From the NCBI GenBank assembly GCA_018402455.1, contig JAGYIG010000009.1, positions 43,204 through 107,203 of the forward strand: a stretch of 64,000 nt of DNA, written 5' to 3'. Positions 16,777-25,619 of this stretch are shown one piece after another. The notes below the pieces were generated by a model. The model ran no database searches. It was not told where the DNA came from and saw only the letters and a program-made list of their open reading frames with translations. Source of the DNA: Opitutaceae bacterium. Its GTDB lineage: Bacteria > Verrucomicrobiota > Verrucomicrobiia > Opitutales > Opitutaceae. A program made the translations under genes and the position numbers. Every line of letters starts with the position of its first letter. The first letter of the stretch is position 1.

Positions 16777-18044
16777 GGTCCCGACAGATCGATGGTGAAG
16801 GCGCTTTTGAAGCGCTCGTGGCCATGTTGGTTCATGCCCCGAAAGGTGACTTCGATGTGGGACTGGTTGTCGGTCACGTCCACGATCCCAAAAAATTCTT
16901 CCGTCGGATCAGGCAGCAGGGGGCCGTCGGTCCACCGGCCGATGGTGGGCTCGCGATGCTGATCCAGCACGCCTGCCTGAAACTCATGCAACACGCCGGG
17001 GCGGCCACTGCCAATTCGCGCCGCCAGCAGCCCGCCGTTGCCGGACAGCACGCAAACATTGCCGATGCCCTCATCGCGCAGCCACGTTTCAATCAGGGCG
17101 CGCTCAGTGGGGTAATAGCCCCAATGATTATCCGCTCCGGAGACCGCTTTTTCTCCGTGCCACGGCACCGCGGAAACCAGAAAGATCAGCGGGTGGCTCG
17201 CCGCCGCGGTGCGCAGTTCCGACTTCAGCCAGCCCCACTGCCAGGCGCCGAGAATCGTGGGCGCGGCGGAATCAGCCGGCGTGCGATGGGTTTCGGTATC
17301 GAGCACGATGAAGCGCACCCGGCCGATGGTGAACGCCTGACTGATGGGCCGAAGGGCGTCCTCCGACGCATTCGGGCTGTCCGCCGGAAGGGGGTAGTGG
17401 GGGATAAACGTGCGGTAGGCGGTGTGGGCGGCCGCCCCGCCGGCATCCCGGTCGTTCCACGTGTAAACCAGCGGCACGTCCCGGTAGAGCTCCGCTTGCG
17501 TGAACGAATTCCACATCTGCTCGTAGAGGTGAAACCACGCGTTCAGTTCGTCGGGCACCTCACGCTCGCTGTGGCTGTTGCCCAGATGCAGAAAGACCGT
17601 GGGTTTCTGGTAGCGGATTTCGGAAAAGGCGCCGGCTTCCGACCCCGTGGTGGCGCCGGAGGCGAAGCCCACGCGAAAGGAGGCGGGGCTACCCGGTTCC
17701 GGCAAGGTCTTCACCCGCCCGACACTGCGCAGCTCCCGCACGCGTCCCGCGGTGGGCCGCACGTAGTAGGTGGTGTCGGGCTTCAGGTCGCGCAGAAGGT
17801 AGCGGGCGAGCGTCAGAGGGTCGGTTGGTTCCCGCGCACTCTGCGCCACCGACGTCGAGCGGCGGAAGTCTTGGTATTCGCTCACTTCCAGACTGGTGAG
17901 CCGACCCTCGTTAAGGGTCAGTTGCACCACGGCCGAACGGGCCCCGACGTTGCCGCTCCAGGGCCCCTGATGCACCAACTGGGCCCGGAGGCTCGTCCCG
18001 ATGCAGAGCAGTAGCCCCAACGCGAGGGAGCCGAACCTTTTCAT
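16773..18044 (-). CDS. PhoD-like phosphatase-fold protein with altered metal motifs
   Basis: The protein has 423 residues from MKRFGSLALGLLL (signal peptide, ending LRAQ). A fibronectin-like N-terminal domain (about 25-125, TYYVRPTAGRVREL) precedes a PhoD/metallophosphatase-like domain. At the places where PhoD proteins have GDxxY, WDDHE and SGDVH, this protein shows LHLGNSHSE, YTWNDRDAGG and LSGNGGL. The Asp and His ligands are thus replaced by Asn, Arg or Gly. Overall layout (NDRDAGG, FIVLDTETHRT, VSAVPWHGEKAVSG) is otherwise PhoD-like. It may be an inactive or re-purposed relative. It overlaps modA by four bases. Confidence 0.65.
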   Translation of the reverse strand: MKRFGSLALGLLLCIGTSLRAQLVHQGPWSGNVGARSAVVQLTLNEGRLTSLEVSEYQDFRRSTSVAQSAREPTDPLTLARYLLRDLKPDTTYYVRPTAGRVRELRSVGRVKTLPEPGSPASFRVGFASGATTGSEAGAFSEIRYQKPTVFLHLGNSHSEREVPDELNAWFHLYEQMWNSFTQAELYRDVPLVYTWNDRDAGGAAAHTAYRTFIPHYPLPADSPNASEDALRPISQAFTIGRVRFIVLDTETHRTPADSAAPTILGAWQWGWLKSELRTAAASHPLIFLVSAVPWHGEKAVSGADNHWGYYPTERALIETWLRDEGIGNVCVLSGNGGLLAARIGSGRPGVLHEFQAGVLDQHREPTIGRWTDGPLLPDPTEEFFGIVDVTDNQSHIEVTFRGMNQHGHERFKSAFTIDLSGP

Positions 18045-18069
18045 GTCAACCAAGGCAGGTGGCGGGGGT

Positions 18070-18426
18070 TCAAAAGGGGGGCTCTTCGTCAACCTCGCCC
18101 GCGCCCATCTCGGGTTCCCGCAGGGGAGGACCCTCTCCGGAGTCGGGCGCCCCACTGTCGCTGCCGCCCGCTGACTCGATCTTCCACGCGTTGAGGTTCA
18201 CGTAGTAGTTTTCCTTCCATTCGCGTCCGCGGATGTCGAAAAAGACCTTGATCTGGTCTCCCTCCTTCAGGGGTTCGAGTAAGCTGACTTTATCCTTCAC
18301 GAGCTCAAATTTGATGTCCTGGGGGTAGCGCTCGGCGGTCGTGGTCAGCACAAATTCGCGCTTGTTGAAGCCGCTGCCAAAGGTCTGTTCCTCGAAAATC
18401 TTTTTAATGGTGCCGGAAATATCCAT
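18070..18426 (-). CDS. DUF3127 protein with SSB-like acidic C-terminus
   Basis: The protein has 118 residues from [16 protein letters not shown] at 18426. The domain (about 1-85: [53 protein letters not shown]) matches DUF3127, a small OB-like fold. A flexible Gly/Pro/Glu linker ends in DEEPPF, which resembles the DDDIPF tip by which single-stranded-DNA-binding protein recruits partners. Function is uncharacterised; a nucleic-acid role is inferred. Confidence 0.75.
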   Translation of the reverse strand: MDISGTIKKIFEEQTFGSGFNKREFVLTTTAERYPQDIKFELVKDKVSLLEPLKEGDQIKVFFDIRGREWKENYYVNLNAWKIESAGGSDSGAPDSGEGPPLREPEMGAGEVDEEPPF

Positions 18427-18531
18427 AGGGGAGACGTTACGCGGACGATTGAGTCCGGGGCCAGCGCGCAATTGCAAAAATGATGCCGTGGCGCGCTTCG
18501 ACGGGTTTAGCCCGGCGAACCGGGAACCGGG

Positions 18532-19077
18532 TTATTCGGGGTCGGGCTGCAGAAACCCCATCGCGGCTTCCATGATGGCGTCAGCGGGTCCGGCCGACGT
18601 GATCGCGGTCAGGTGGTCAGCCCCGACGGCAAAGGCCTGAAACTGCGGCGTGCCACCGGGGATCACCGTCGGCCAGAGCGGTTGCTCCACCATGGTGGGT
18701 CCCAGTGCGGGCCACGGATACCGCTGGTCGCGGAGATAATCAGCGCGGGCTCCCGGGCTGTCATCCACCGCGTAGCTGATGATTTGTAAACCCGGCAGGC
18801 CCGCCCGGAAACGGGGGTAGGTGGTGCGCAATGCGGCGCCGATGCGTTGGCACGGGTCACACCACGCGGCACTGTAGAAAAAGACCACGACCCGGGTGGC
18901 GGGGTCGAGTTTGACCGGGGGCAGGGCAAACTTTTTGGGCTGAACCAAGCCGCCCGGCGTCAAATCGGGTCGGGGGAGTTGAGCTCCAACCTCGAACGCG
19001 GCCTCCCCTCTCAACGTCAGAAGCCCCATCAGGATGACGATGCGGCCCAGAGTGGAGCGAGTGGCGAGATCGAGCAT
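18532..19077 (-). CDS. Thioredoxin-fold protein with CxxC
   Basis: The protein has 181 residues from ATG 19077, four bases after the receptor stop; an overlapping TTG at 19092 is less likely. A hydrophobic N-terminus (GRIVILMGLLTLRGEAAF) suggests export. VVVFFYSAAWCDPCQRIG carries the thioredoxin-like CxxC, followed by LQIISYAVDDSPGARADYL and a cis-Pro region (WPTVIPGGTPQF). It probably acts as a periplasmic thiol-disulfide protein. Its tight spacing behind a TonB receptor whose plug contains NCQNCG suggests a linked redox role, which is inferred. Confidence 0.7.
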   Translation of the reverse strand: MLDLATRSTLGRIVILMGLLTLRGEAAFEVGAQLPRPDLTPGGLVQPKKFALPPVKLDPATRVVVFFYSAAWCDPCQRIGAALRTTYPRFRAGLPGLQIISYAVDDSPGARADYLRDQRYPWPALGPTMVEQPLWPTVIPGGTPQFQAFAVGADHLTAITSAGPADAIMEAAMGFLQPDPE

Positions 19078-19081
19078 GCGT

Positions 19082-21325
19082 TCAGAAATCAACGCGGGCG
19101 CTCAAGGTCCAGGTGCGCGGATAGCGCGGGCCGTAGACGTAGCCCGGATCACGGGAAGGCCCGGTTTCCAGGTCGTCTTGATACTGGTCGAACAGGTTGT
19201 TCACGTTCGTGGAAAGGGTGAGCTCAAAGGATTCGAAGTTGAAGGCCTTGCTGATCCCCAGATCCAAGACCAGAAAGTCGGGCGTCGCTTCGACCGCATT
19301 TACGCCCGGCACGATCGAATCGAGTCGGTCGGCCAGCATCTCGCCGGTCCATTTTAACCCGAGGTAGGCATTCACCAATTGCTCGTTGGTATAGATCATT
19401 TGCAGCACCCCTGACCAATCGGGGGTTTTGTTGTAGCGGCGGGTGCCGCGGTCAGGATCCGCTTCGTCGAAACGGGCTTTGCTGTAGGCGAGGCCTGCAT
19501 TCATGGAAAGGTGGGAGCTGAAGCGGTAGGAGGCATCCCATTCCGCCCCGAGGACGGTGGAGCCCGCGGTGTTCACGCGATCAATCTTCTCGCGGCCGTT
19601 TTCCAGGCGCAGGGTGCCTTCCGCCAAATCGAATGAGTTCGCCAACCGGGTGTAGTAGCCCTGGAGCGAGGTCACCAACCGGCCCTCCAGCGCGGAGGGA
19701 GTGAAGTCGGCTCCGAGCGCGAAGGTGTGTGACCGCTCTTCCCGCAAGGGAGCGGGGTTTACAATGTCGCGCGGCACGCCGCCGATATTTTCGATGTGGA
19801 TGTCTTCGTCGAAAACCCGCGGCGCCAAAAAGCCGGAGCTGTAGTTGGCTCGCCAAGCCAGTTCGGAGGTGGCGGCCCAACGACCGGCGATCCGCGGTGA
19901 GACGACCCAATGGTTGAGCGTGTTGGCTTGGTCGGCCCGCAGGCCGGGCACGAGTTCGAATCGATCATGGATGCGCCATTCATCCTGGATGAAGAATCCG
20001 ACGTTTTGGTAGGTGTCGTCATGCAGCGCGGCGATGAAGTTCCCCGCCGCATTGAGCTGATCGTCCTGCAGGTCCTCGGTCTCGTATTGCACGCCCAGGA
20101 TGATGTGGTGAGTGCCGGTGTTGCCGATTTGACCGGCCGCATAGGCCAGCGACGCGTCGAAGAACCAGGTCGTGGTTTTGGTGGCGCCGAAGCTGTTGAA
20201 GGAGCCGCCGCCCGTGCCACCGGGCGGATCGCCAAAGAGCGCCGCGGCGCGAGCGGCGTCGGACCCCGGGGGCGCGTCGGCCCTGGGCGCGACGCCCCGG
20301 TAGGTCATGGCGACCGGATCGACGAAAGGATCGCCGGGGTGGATAAGCTCCTCGCCGGTGCCGCCGTAGTAACTGTCGCGATAGAATTTCACGGCTGAGA
20401 CCGAAGCAGTCAGACTCAACGCGGGAGAGATCTCCTGATCCCAACGCAACGTCGCCCAGTGGTAGTCGGTCGCCAGAGATTCGGCGATCTGGGCATACCC
20501 CTCCGGCACCTCCAAGCGATCTCCGCCGCGGCGTTCCTCGGCGATGTGTTGGTAGTTGAAGGTGAGCCGTGTGCGATCAGTAGGATTCCACCAGAGGTAG
20601 GTGCCGAGGGTGGTGTTCTCGCGTTGCACCAGTTCGGAAAAGCCATCGCCGTTGGCGTCGTAGCTTTCCTGATCGCTGGCGAGGCCATAGAATGAGCCTT
20701 TGAGCGAGCCATCATCACTCACCAGGAAACTGGCAAACTGCGACTGCGAAGTGACCGTGCCAGCGAGGTTGCGGACCGTTGTTTCGAAGTGCGTGTGGTT
20801 ATTGAACGGTTCCTCGGTAATCAGGTTGATGACCCCAGCCACCGCTCCGGGGCCGTAGAGGGAGGATCCGCCGCCTTTGACGATCTCGATGCGTTCGACA
20901 AGCAGCGTCGGGACTTGATCGATACCGTAGACCGCCGCCACGCCGGTGAATAAGGGCAACCCGTCAATCAGGATCTGGTTGTAGTTCCCGGGCAGGCCCA
21001 GCAACTGGATCTCCGCCGTGCCACAGTTCTGGCAATTGGCCTCGGTGCGCGCTCCGTTGAGCAGCTCGATGGCGGTGCCGAGCTCAAAGACCGCGGCGGC
21101 AGCCAGATCGTCGGCCCCGAGCATCTCGGTTTTGATCGGCACCTCGGCAAAGAGCCGCTCCGTGCGGGTGCCCGTCGTGACCACCTCAAACTCCGCCATG
21201 TGATGTCCGGGCCCATGCGCAGGATCGGGCGAAACGCCGGCCCCGGTGGAGATCAAGGCTCCGGATAACGCCAGCCCAAGAAGGGCAGACGCCGGGGGGA
21301 AACGAAGGACAAGATAGGTAAGCAT
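19082..21325 (-). CDS. TonB-dependent receptor with NCQNCG plug motif
   Basis: The protein has 747 residues with a signal peptide (ALLGLALSGALISTGAG). The plug contains EFEVVTTGTRTERLF, then EANCQNCGTAEIQLLGLPGNYNQILIDGLPLF and RIEIVKGGGSSLYGPGAVAGVINLI. The barrel ends YPRTWTLSARVDF with terminal Phe. The conserved Cys pair (NCQNCG) occurs in a widespread class of receptors of uncertain ligand, with iron complexes, haem or cobalamin all suggested. The substrate cannot be named here. An AT-rich promoter with a palindrome lies directly upstream. Confidence 0.85.
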   Translation of the reverse strand: MLTYLVLRFPPASALLGLALSGALISTGAGVSPDPAHGPGHHMAEFEVVTTGTRTERLFAEVPIKTEMLGADDLAAAAVFELGTAIELLNGARTEANCQNCGTAEIQLLGLPGNYNQILIDGLPLFTGVAAVYGIDQVPTLLVERIEIVKGGGSSLYGPGAVAGVINLITEEPFNNHTHFETTVRNLAGTVTSQSQFASFLVSDDGSLKGSFYGLASDQESYDANGDGFSELVQRENTTLGTYLWWNPTDRTRLTFNYQHIAEERRGGDRLEVPEGYAQIAESLATDYHWATLRWDQEISPALSLTASVSAVKFYRDSYYGGTGEELIHPGDPFVDPVAMTYRGVAPRADAPPGSDAARAAALFGDPPGGTGGGSFNSFGATKTTTWFFDASLAYAAGQIGNTGTHHIILGVQYETEDLQDDQLNAAGNFIAALHDDTYQNVGFFIQDEWRIHDRFELVPGLRADQANTLNHWVVSPRIAGRWAATSELAWRANYSSGFLAPRVFDEDIHIENIGGVPRDIVNPAPLREERSHTFALGADFTPSALEGRLVTSLQGYYTRLANSFDLAEGTLRLENGREKIDRVNTAGSTVLGAEWDASYRFSSHLSMNAGLAYSKARFDEADPDRGTRRYNKTPDWSGVLQMIYTNEQLVNAYLGLKWTGEMLADRLDSIVPGVNAVEATPDFLVLDLGISKAFNFESFELTLSTNVNNLFDQYQDDLETGPSRDPGYVYGPRYPRTWTLSARVDF

Positions 21326-21328
21326 TAA

Positions 21329-21350
21329 ATAGTTAGTTAAGACTAATTAT
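21329..21350 (-). promoter_or_regulatory. Palindromic operator and AT-rich promoter of the receptor
   Basis: ATAGTTAGT, a TAAG spacer and ACTAATTAT form a near-perfect inverted repeat just upstream of the receptor start. Read on the minus strand, TATAAT lies at its edge (21348-21353), so a bound protein would block RNA polymerase. The -35 region is weak. A Fur- or similar metal-regulator site is plausible, but the sequence is not a clear Fur box. The rest of 21326-21592 shows nothing else. Confidence 0.45.
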
Positions 21351-21592
21351 AATACAGATGGCTAATTTACGGAATCCGGCTGTCAATCTCTTTACCGATT
21401 CGCTTCGGATACCACCCGGCGCGCCGCCCCCGGGCGGGTGAAGGCGACTCCGGTGGGCGTGGGTCCCGGGTTTGCGCCGAATGGCAAAAAAAACGGGAGC
21501 TGATTCGATGGGGCACCCTATCTCAACGATGGCCAACGAACCGCCTCAGGTTAGCGGGCGGAGGGGTATTGTGGTGGGGGGGGCCGGTCCGG

Positions 21593-22471
21593 TTAAGCGA
21601 ACCGATCCAGATCGCCGTAAGGGAAATAACGCCCGGGGCACACGGTGTGATTCTTGTCCACGCGCTTGTGCACCGTGACGCTGACCCCGCGCCGCGTGTG
21701 GCCATCGCGGAGGAAATCGAGGAGTTCATTCATCGCCTGCCTCTGGCGTTGGGTCGGCCGGTGATTCTCGAGATTGCCGACCAAGCAAATGCCGATGCCG
21801 GTATCGTTCACCCGGCTGTTGCGCACGTGACCGCCGCGTAGTTGCTGCTCCCACCGCGGACCGATTTCGATCTCGCCGTCGCCGGAGTCCTTCCCGTTGC
21901 CGATGACAAAATGGTAGGCCAGACCGTGCTCCATCCCGCGGCGTTTGTGCGCCCGGCCGTAAACCTCGGCGTTGCCAGCCTCGATCGCGCTGTGATGGCA
22001 AACAATGTAGCGCCAGCGCGTGGCATCGACGCGGATGCGATGGGTCGCCGCGATCACCGGAGCCAGCAGCCCGGATGCACCGCCGCTGCCGCCGCCGGGC
22101 ACTTGGAGTTTTTGGCCCACCCGGATGAGGTCGGACTTGAGCCCGTTGTCCCGTTTCAGCGCCTTCACGCTGGTGCCGTAGCGGCCGGCGATCACACTGA
22201 GGGTTTCGCCCTTGGATACGATATGGATGCCGGTGGCAGCGGAAGGGGGAAGCTGCAGTTTTTCCCCCACTTGAATCGTGTCAGATTTCAGCCCATTGGT
22301 GGCTTTCAGGGCGGGAACGGAGGTGCCATATTTTTTGGCAATACCGCTGAGGGTATCGCCTTTTTTGACGACGTGGTCCGTGCGGGTGGCCGCCGCCAAA
22401 CCCAGCGGGGCCGCCCATAATGCCAAGGCGGACCAGAGGGACTTTTTGAGAAACTCTCGCCGATACTCCAC
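21593..22471 (-). CDS. LysM N-acetylmuramoyl-L-alanine amidase
   Basis: The protein has 292 residues. The N-terminal RREFLKKSLW followed by a hydrophobic stretch resembles a Tat/Sec signal. Two LysM domains follow (about 32-76 HVVKKGDTLSGIAKKYGTS; about 82-127 HIVSKGETLSVIAGRYGTS), with a Gly-rich linker. A type-2 amidase/PGRP domain (about 145-290) has YIVCHHSA, YHFVIGNGKDSGDGEIEIGPRW and HKRVDKNHTVCPGRYFP, including Zn-ligand His and Cys. It should bind peptidoglycan glycans through LysM and cut the stem peptide. It lies 16 bases below the CGDPGCP protein gene. Confidence 0.9.
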   Translation of the reverse strand: MEYRREFLKKSLWSALALWAAPLGLAAATRTDHVVKKGDTLSGIAKKYGTSVPALKATNGLKSDTIQVGEKLQLPPSAATGIHIVSKGETLSVIAGRYGTSVKALKRDNGLKSDLIRVGQKLQVPGGGSGGASGLLAPVIAATHRIRVDATRWRYIVCHHSAIEAGNAEVYGRAHKRRGMEHGLAYHFVIGNGKDSGDGEIEIGPRWEQQLRGGHVRNSRVNDTGIGICLVGNLENHRPTQRQRQAMNELLDFLRDGHTRRGVSVTVHKRVDKNHTVCPGRYFPYGDLDRFA

Positions 22472-22487
22472 GATACTTTAAGACCCC

Positions 22488-22772
22488 TTAGGAAGTTTTG
22501 GGCGATTGGGCGAGCGCTTGTTTCACCAAGAACTTGGCCACCGCGTAGCGCTGGCGGGTGAGTTTCCATTGCCGGGTGGATCCATCGGCTCCGAAAACCG
22601 CGATGGTGGTCTCGACCACGGGACACCCGGGATCGCCACATCCGGCTTCCATAACCGAAACGACATCATCCTCACCCAGCCCCAGTTCCTCGGCGACCCA
22701 TCCCTTGATGGCTCGCGTGTGTGAGGGGTCGATCTGCGAGCGGGTATCGGCAGCTGGTATCAGGTGGTGCAT
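22488..22772 (-). CDS. Conserved small protein with CGDPGCP motif
   Basis: The protein has 94 residues. The sequence has a helical N-terminus (HTRAIKGWVAEELGLGEDDVVSVMEAGC), then GDPGCPVVETTIAVFGADGSTRQWKL and a helical C-terminus. The paired cysteines of AGCGDPGCP suggest metal binding or a redox pair. There is no signal peptide. I recognise the pattern as that of a conserved uncharacterised family but cannot assign a function. It sits directly upstream of the LysM amidase and downstream of the WD40 gene on the same strand. Confidence 0.6.
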   Translation of the reverse strand: MHHLIPAADTRSQIDPSHTRAIKGWVAEELGLGEDDVVSVMEAGCGDPGCPVVETTIAVFGADGSTRQWKLTRQRYAVAKFLVKQALAQSPKTS

Positions 22773-22889
22773 GGATTTTCAGTTCCGCGACGTTCGGCCA
22801 ATCCGCGCCGGGCCATTGGTTGACCGAAACCAGCGGGATTTGTTGCCATCGGGAGATCGAGCAGGATCAGGCGGGGGGCTCAGGGTGGA

Positions 22890-23894
22890 CTAGGCTGCGA
22901 CCGTGAGGACGTAGACCACCCCCTGCTCGTTGCCGATGGCGAGATAGCGGTCGTCCGGGGCCCAGGCAAACTGGGTGGCGGGGTGCGGCAATTTGATGTC
23001 GGCGCGCAATGCCTTGGGTCGTTCGGGGCTCCAAAGCCGGACGGATCCGTCCTGAGCCGCTGTCGCCACGATGCCGTGTTGGTTCTGGTAGGCCACCGCG
23101 CAGATCGGGGCATCGTGCGGCAACATGGCCGGTTCGCGACCTTCCGGGCCCGTGCCTTCACAATCCCATACGCAACCCTCGCGCCCGCCACTGGTGGCGA
23201 GCCATCTCCCGGTGCGATCAAAGGAGAGGTGCTTCACCTTCGATTCGTATCCACTCATGTGGAATTCATCCTGTTTCTCCGGCAACCAAAGGTGCACGCT
23301 GGGATCCTGATTTCCGGAGACCAACCAACGACTGTCCGCTGACCATGCCAGCGCATGAATTCCATTGGCGTAGGCAAATTCATGCTGCACGACCACGTCA
23401 TCGGCATCCCACAGCACCACCCCGCCGAAATAGGCCGCGGCGAGGCATCCGCCGGCGGGTTGCCAGGCAATGGCGCTGATCGTTTTGGGAGCGGGGTCGA
23501 AGGTGTGTCGCCGCGTGCCGTCGGCGTTGAAGAAGACCAACGTGCGTCCCGCCGCCGCCGCCAACGTTCGTCCGTCGGGAGACCATGCCAGGTGATCCAC
23601 CCACCCGGCGCCCAAGGGCACGGAGGCGATCGCTTGCCCCGCCAAGGGATCCCAAAACCTCACAGTACCATCCTGTCCGCCGGAAGCGAGCAACGCCTGG
23701 GTGGGGTGAGCGGCGATCGTGTTGGTGCCTTCCTCGTCGCCGGGGAGGACATGCACCACCGTGCCTCCGGCCACCTCGAACACCGAAATCGGCCCGTCAG
23801 CGGAAGCGGCCATGACGCATCGGCCATCGGCCGCCCATGCCAGATCAATGACATAGTCCTCCAGCACCGCGGCCCAGTGTTTCGTCAGTTGCAT
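22890..23894 (-). CDS. WD40-repeat protein
   Basis: The protein has 334 residues from MQLTKHWAAVLEDYV at 23894. About seven WD40-type blades are visible: VIDLAWAADGRCVMAASADG, LLASGGQDGTVRFWDP, HLAWSPDGRTLAAAAG, ISAIAWQPAGGCLAAAYFG, HALAWSADSRWLVSGNQDPSVHLW, WLATSGGREGCVWD and ATAAQDGSVRLWSP. No signal peptide is seen, so it is cytoplasmic. Such propellers act as interaction scaffolds, and the partner is unknown. It is divergent from the cyclase gene that starts at 24002. Confidence 0.85.
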   Translation of the reverse strand: MQLTKHWAAVLEDYVIDLAWAADGRCVMAASADGPISVFEVAGGTVVHVLPGDEEGTNTIAAHPTQALLASGGQDGTVRFWDPLAGQAIASVPLGAGWVDHLAWSPDGRTLAAAAGRTLVFFNADGTRRHTFDPAPKTISAIAWQPAGGCLAAAYFGGVVLWDADDVVVQHEFAYANGIHALAWSADSRWLVSGNQDPSVHLWLPEKQDEFHMSGYESKVKHLSFDRTGRWLATSGGREGCVWDCEGTGPEGREPAMLPHDAPICAVAYQNQHGIVATAAQDGSVRLWSPERPKALRADIKLPHPATQFAWAPDDRYLAIGNEQGVVYVLTVAA

Positions 23895-24001
23895 CCTCGC
23901 ATCTGAGCAGACAAATGAATCCTCATGCAAGAGACAGTGCAGTGCGTCGCCCCCAAATGGGGTTGGACACAATTTGGGTAAGTCTTCTGCAATAAGGGAA
24001 A

Positions 24002-25603
24002 ATGGTGCCTTCGAACTCTTCCGCCACCGATCCGTCGAAAAGCGACGAGCTCCATCGTGTTGCCCGCTGGAAGCACGGGCTGGCCGTCCCCTTGGGTCAA
24101 ATCGTCGCCGCCCTCGACTTGGTGGGCGACGTCGCCACCCCGCTCGAGCGGGAACGGTTGGGCCCTTCCCTGCAATCGCTGCGCCAAGGTGCGCAAACGA
24201 TCACCGCCGGCCTGCATGATTTGTTGGAGGGCTCGACCGAACCCTCTCCGGCCGATCGGGCCGCAGCGCTGAAGCGGCAAATCGACGAGATCGTGACCGA
24301 AAACGAGATCTCCTGCCGCCGCACGATGGAGACCCTGCCGGAATCCGGGTCCGATGCCCTGCGCGCCGATTTGCTTGGGCTCACCGAATCGCTGATCCGG
24401 TTGCGGCACGCCTTGGACCGTCCCGAGGCCGCTGGCCCGGGCGCCCAATCGGGGCCCCGGCTGATCGCCCAAAACGAAAAATCCTCCGGCACGATGACCC
24501 CGTTTTCCGCGGCGGATCACCCCGGCGCGAAACTCCTTTTGGTCGATGACGATCGCCTCAATCTAAAGGTCATCGGCCGTCGGCTGGAACGAATGGGATT
24601 TGCGGTAATCACCGCGGACCGCGGGATCGCGGGCTTGGAGATTTTGGAGCGCAGCGAAATCGATCTGGTGATGCTGGACATCATGATGCCCGAACTGGAT
24701 GGCTTCGCCACCTTGGAGCGCATCCGGGCCAATGTTCGTTGGCGGGACCTGCCCGTGATCATGCTGACCGCCCTGGACGACGCCGAGAGCACCGCCCGTT
24801 GCCTCGCCAACGGCGCGGACGACTATGTCTCCAAACCGTTTGATGAAACCGTGCTGCGGGCCCGCATCGATGTGGCGCTGGACCGGAAACGGCTGCGGGA
24901 CAAGGAACGCAGGCTGATGGAGCGGGTGCGGGCGGAAAAGAATGTATCCGAGAATTTGTTACACAGTATCCTGCCGCTGCCCATCGCCAACCGCCTGCGG
25001 GAGGGGGAGGAGCAGCTGGTCGACCGTTTCGAGGAGGCCTCGGTCGTGTTCATCGACATCGTGGGCTTTACGTTGTTCGCCGCCACCCATGACGCGGAGG
25101 AGACGGTCGCCCTGCTTAATGACCTGTTCAGCCGATTCGACCGGTTGGTGGAAACGCAGGGCCTGGAGAAAATCAAGACCATCGGTGACGCCTATCTGGC
25201 GGTGGCAGGGGTGCCCGAACGGGTGGCGGATCACGCGCCCAGAGCCGCCCGCCTGGCCTTGGCGGTGCATGCGGTCATGGCGGAGTTTAACGCCAAACAC
25301 GGCATCCGCTGGTCCGTGCGGATCGGGATCTGCAGCGGTCCTCTGGTGGCCGGCATCATCGGCTCCCGCAAATTTGCCTATGACCTGTGGGGCGACACGG
25401 TCAACGTCGCCAGCCGACTGGAGTCCAAGGCCCAGCCCGACCAGACGCTGCTCTCCGCGGAGACGACCGCATTGCTGGCGGATGACTTCACCATCGAACA
25501 ACTCCCGGACATGGAGCTGCACAATCGAGGGCAAGTAAAGGTCTACCGGCTGCTCGACAACGCCCGGGCGACTCCCCTTCCGTCTGCGATGACGGCCGGC
25601 TGA
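24002..25603 (+). CDS. DHp-like helix, receiver and class III adenylate cyclase
   Basis: The protein has 533 residues. Residues 20-140 form a helical region whose KHGLAVPLGQI resembles a degenerate histidine-kinase H box; there is no ATP-binding domain. The receiver at about 176-292 has KLLLVDDDR, phosphoacceptor Asp226 in VMLDIMMPELDG and Lys278 in YVSKP. A coiled region leads to a class III cyclase (about 345-520) with FIDIVGFT, KIKTIGDAY and YDLWGDTVNVASR. Lys391 and Asp460 are the adenine-selecting pair and Asn467/Arg471 the transition-state pair, so cAMP synthesis is expected. A purine-rich AAGGGAAA precedes the ATG. Its paralogue is at 31546-33108. Confidence 0.9.
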   Translation: MVPSNSSATDPSKSDELHRVARWKHGLAVPLGQIVAALDLVGDVATPLERERLGPSLQSLRQGAQTITAGLHDLLEGSTEPSPADRAAALKRQIDEIVTENEISCRRTMETLPESGSDALRADLLGLTESLIRLRHALDRPEAAGPGAQSGPRLIAQNEKSSGTMTPFSAADHPGAKLLLVDDDRLNLKVIGRRLERMGFAVITADRGIAGLEILERSEIDLVMLDIMMPELDGFATLERIRANVRWRDLPVIMLTALDDAESTARCLANGADDYVSKPFDETVLRARIDVALDRKRLRDKERRLMERVRAEKNVSENLLHSILPLPIANRLREGEEQLVDRFEEASVVFIDIVGFTLFAATHDAEETVALLNDLFSRFDRLVETQGLEKIKTIGDAYLAVAGVPERVADHAPRAARLALAVHAVMAEFNAKHGIRWSVRIGICSGPLVAGIIGSRKFAYDLWGDTVNVASRLESKAQPDQTLLSAETTALLADDFTIEQLPDMELHNRGQVKVYRLLDNARATPLPSAMTAG

Positions 25604-25619
25604 AATCGCGCGAGCGGAG

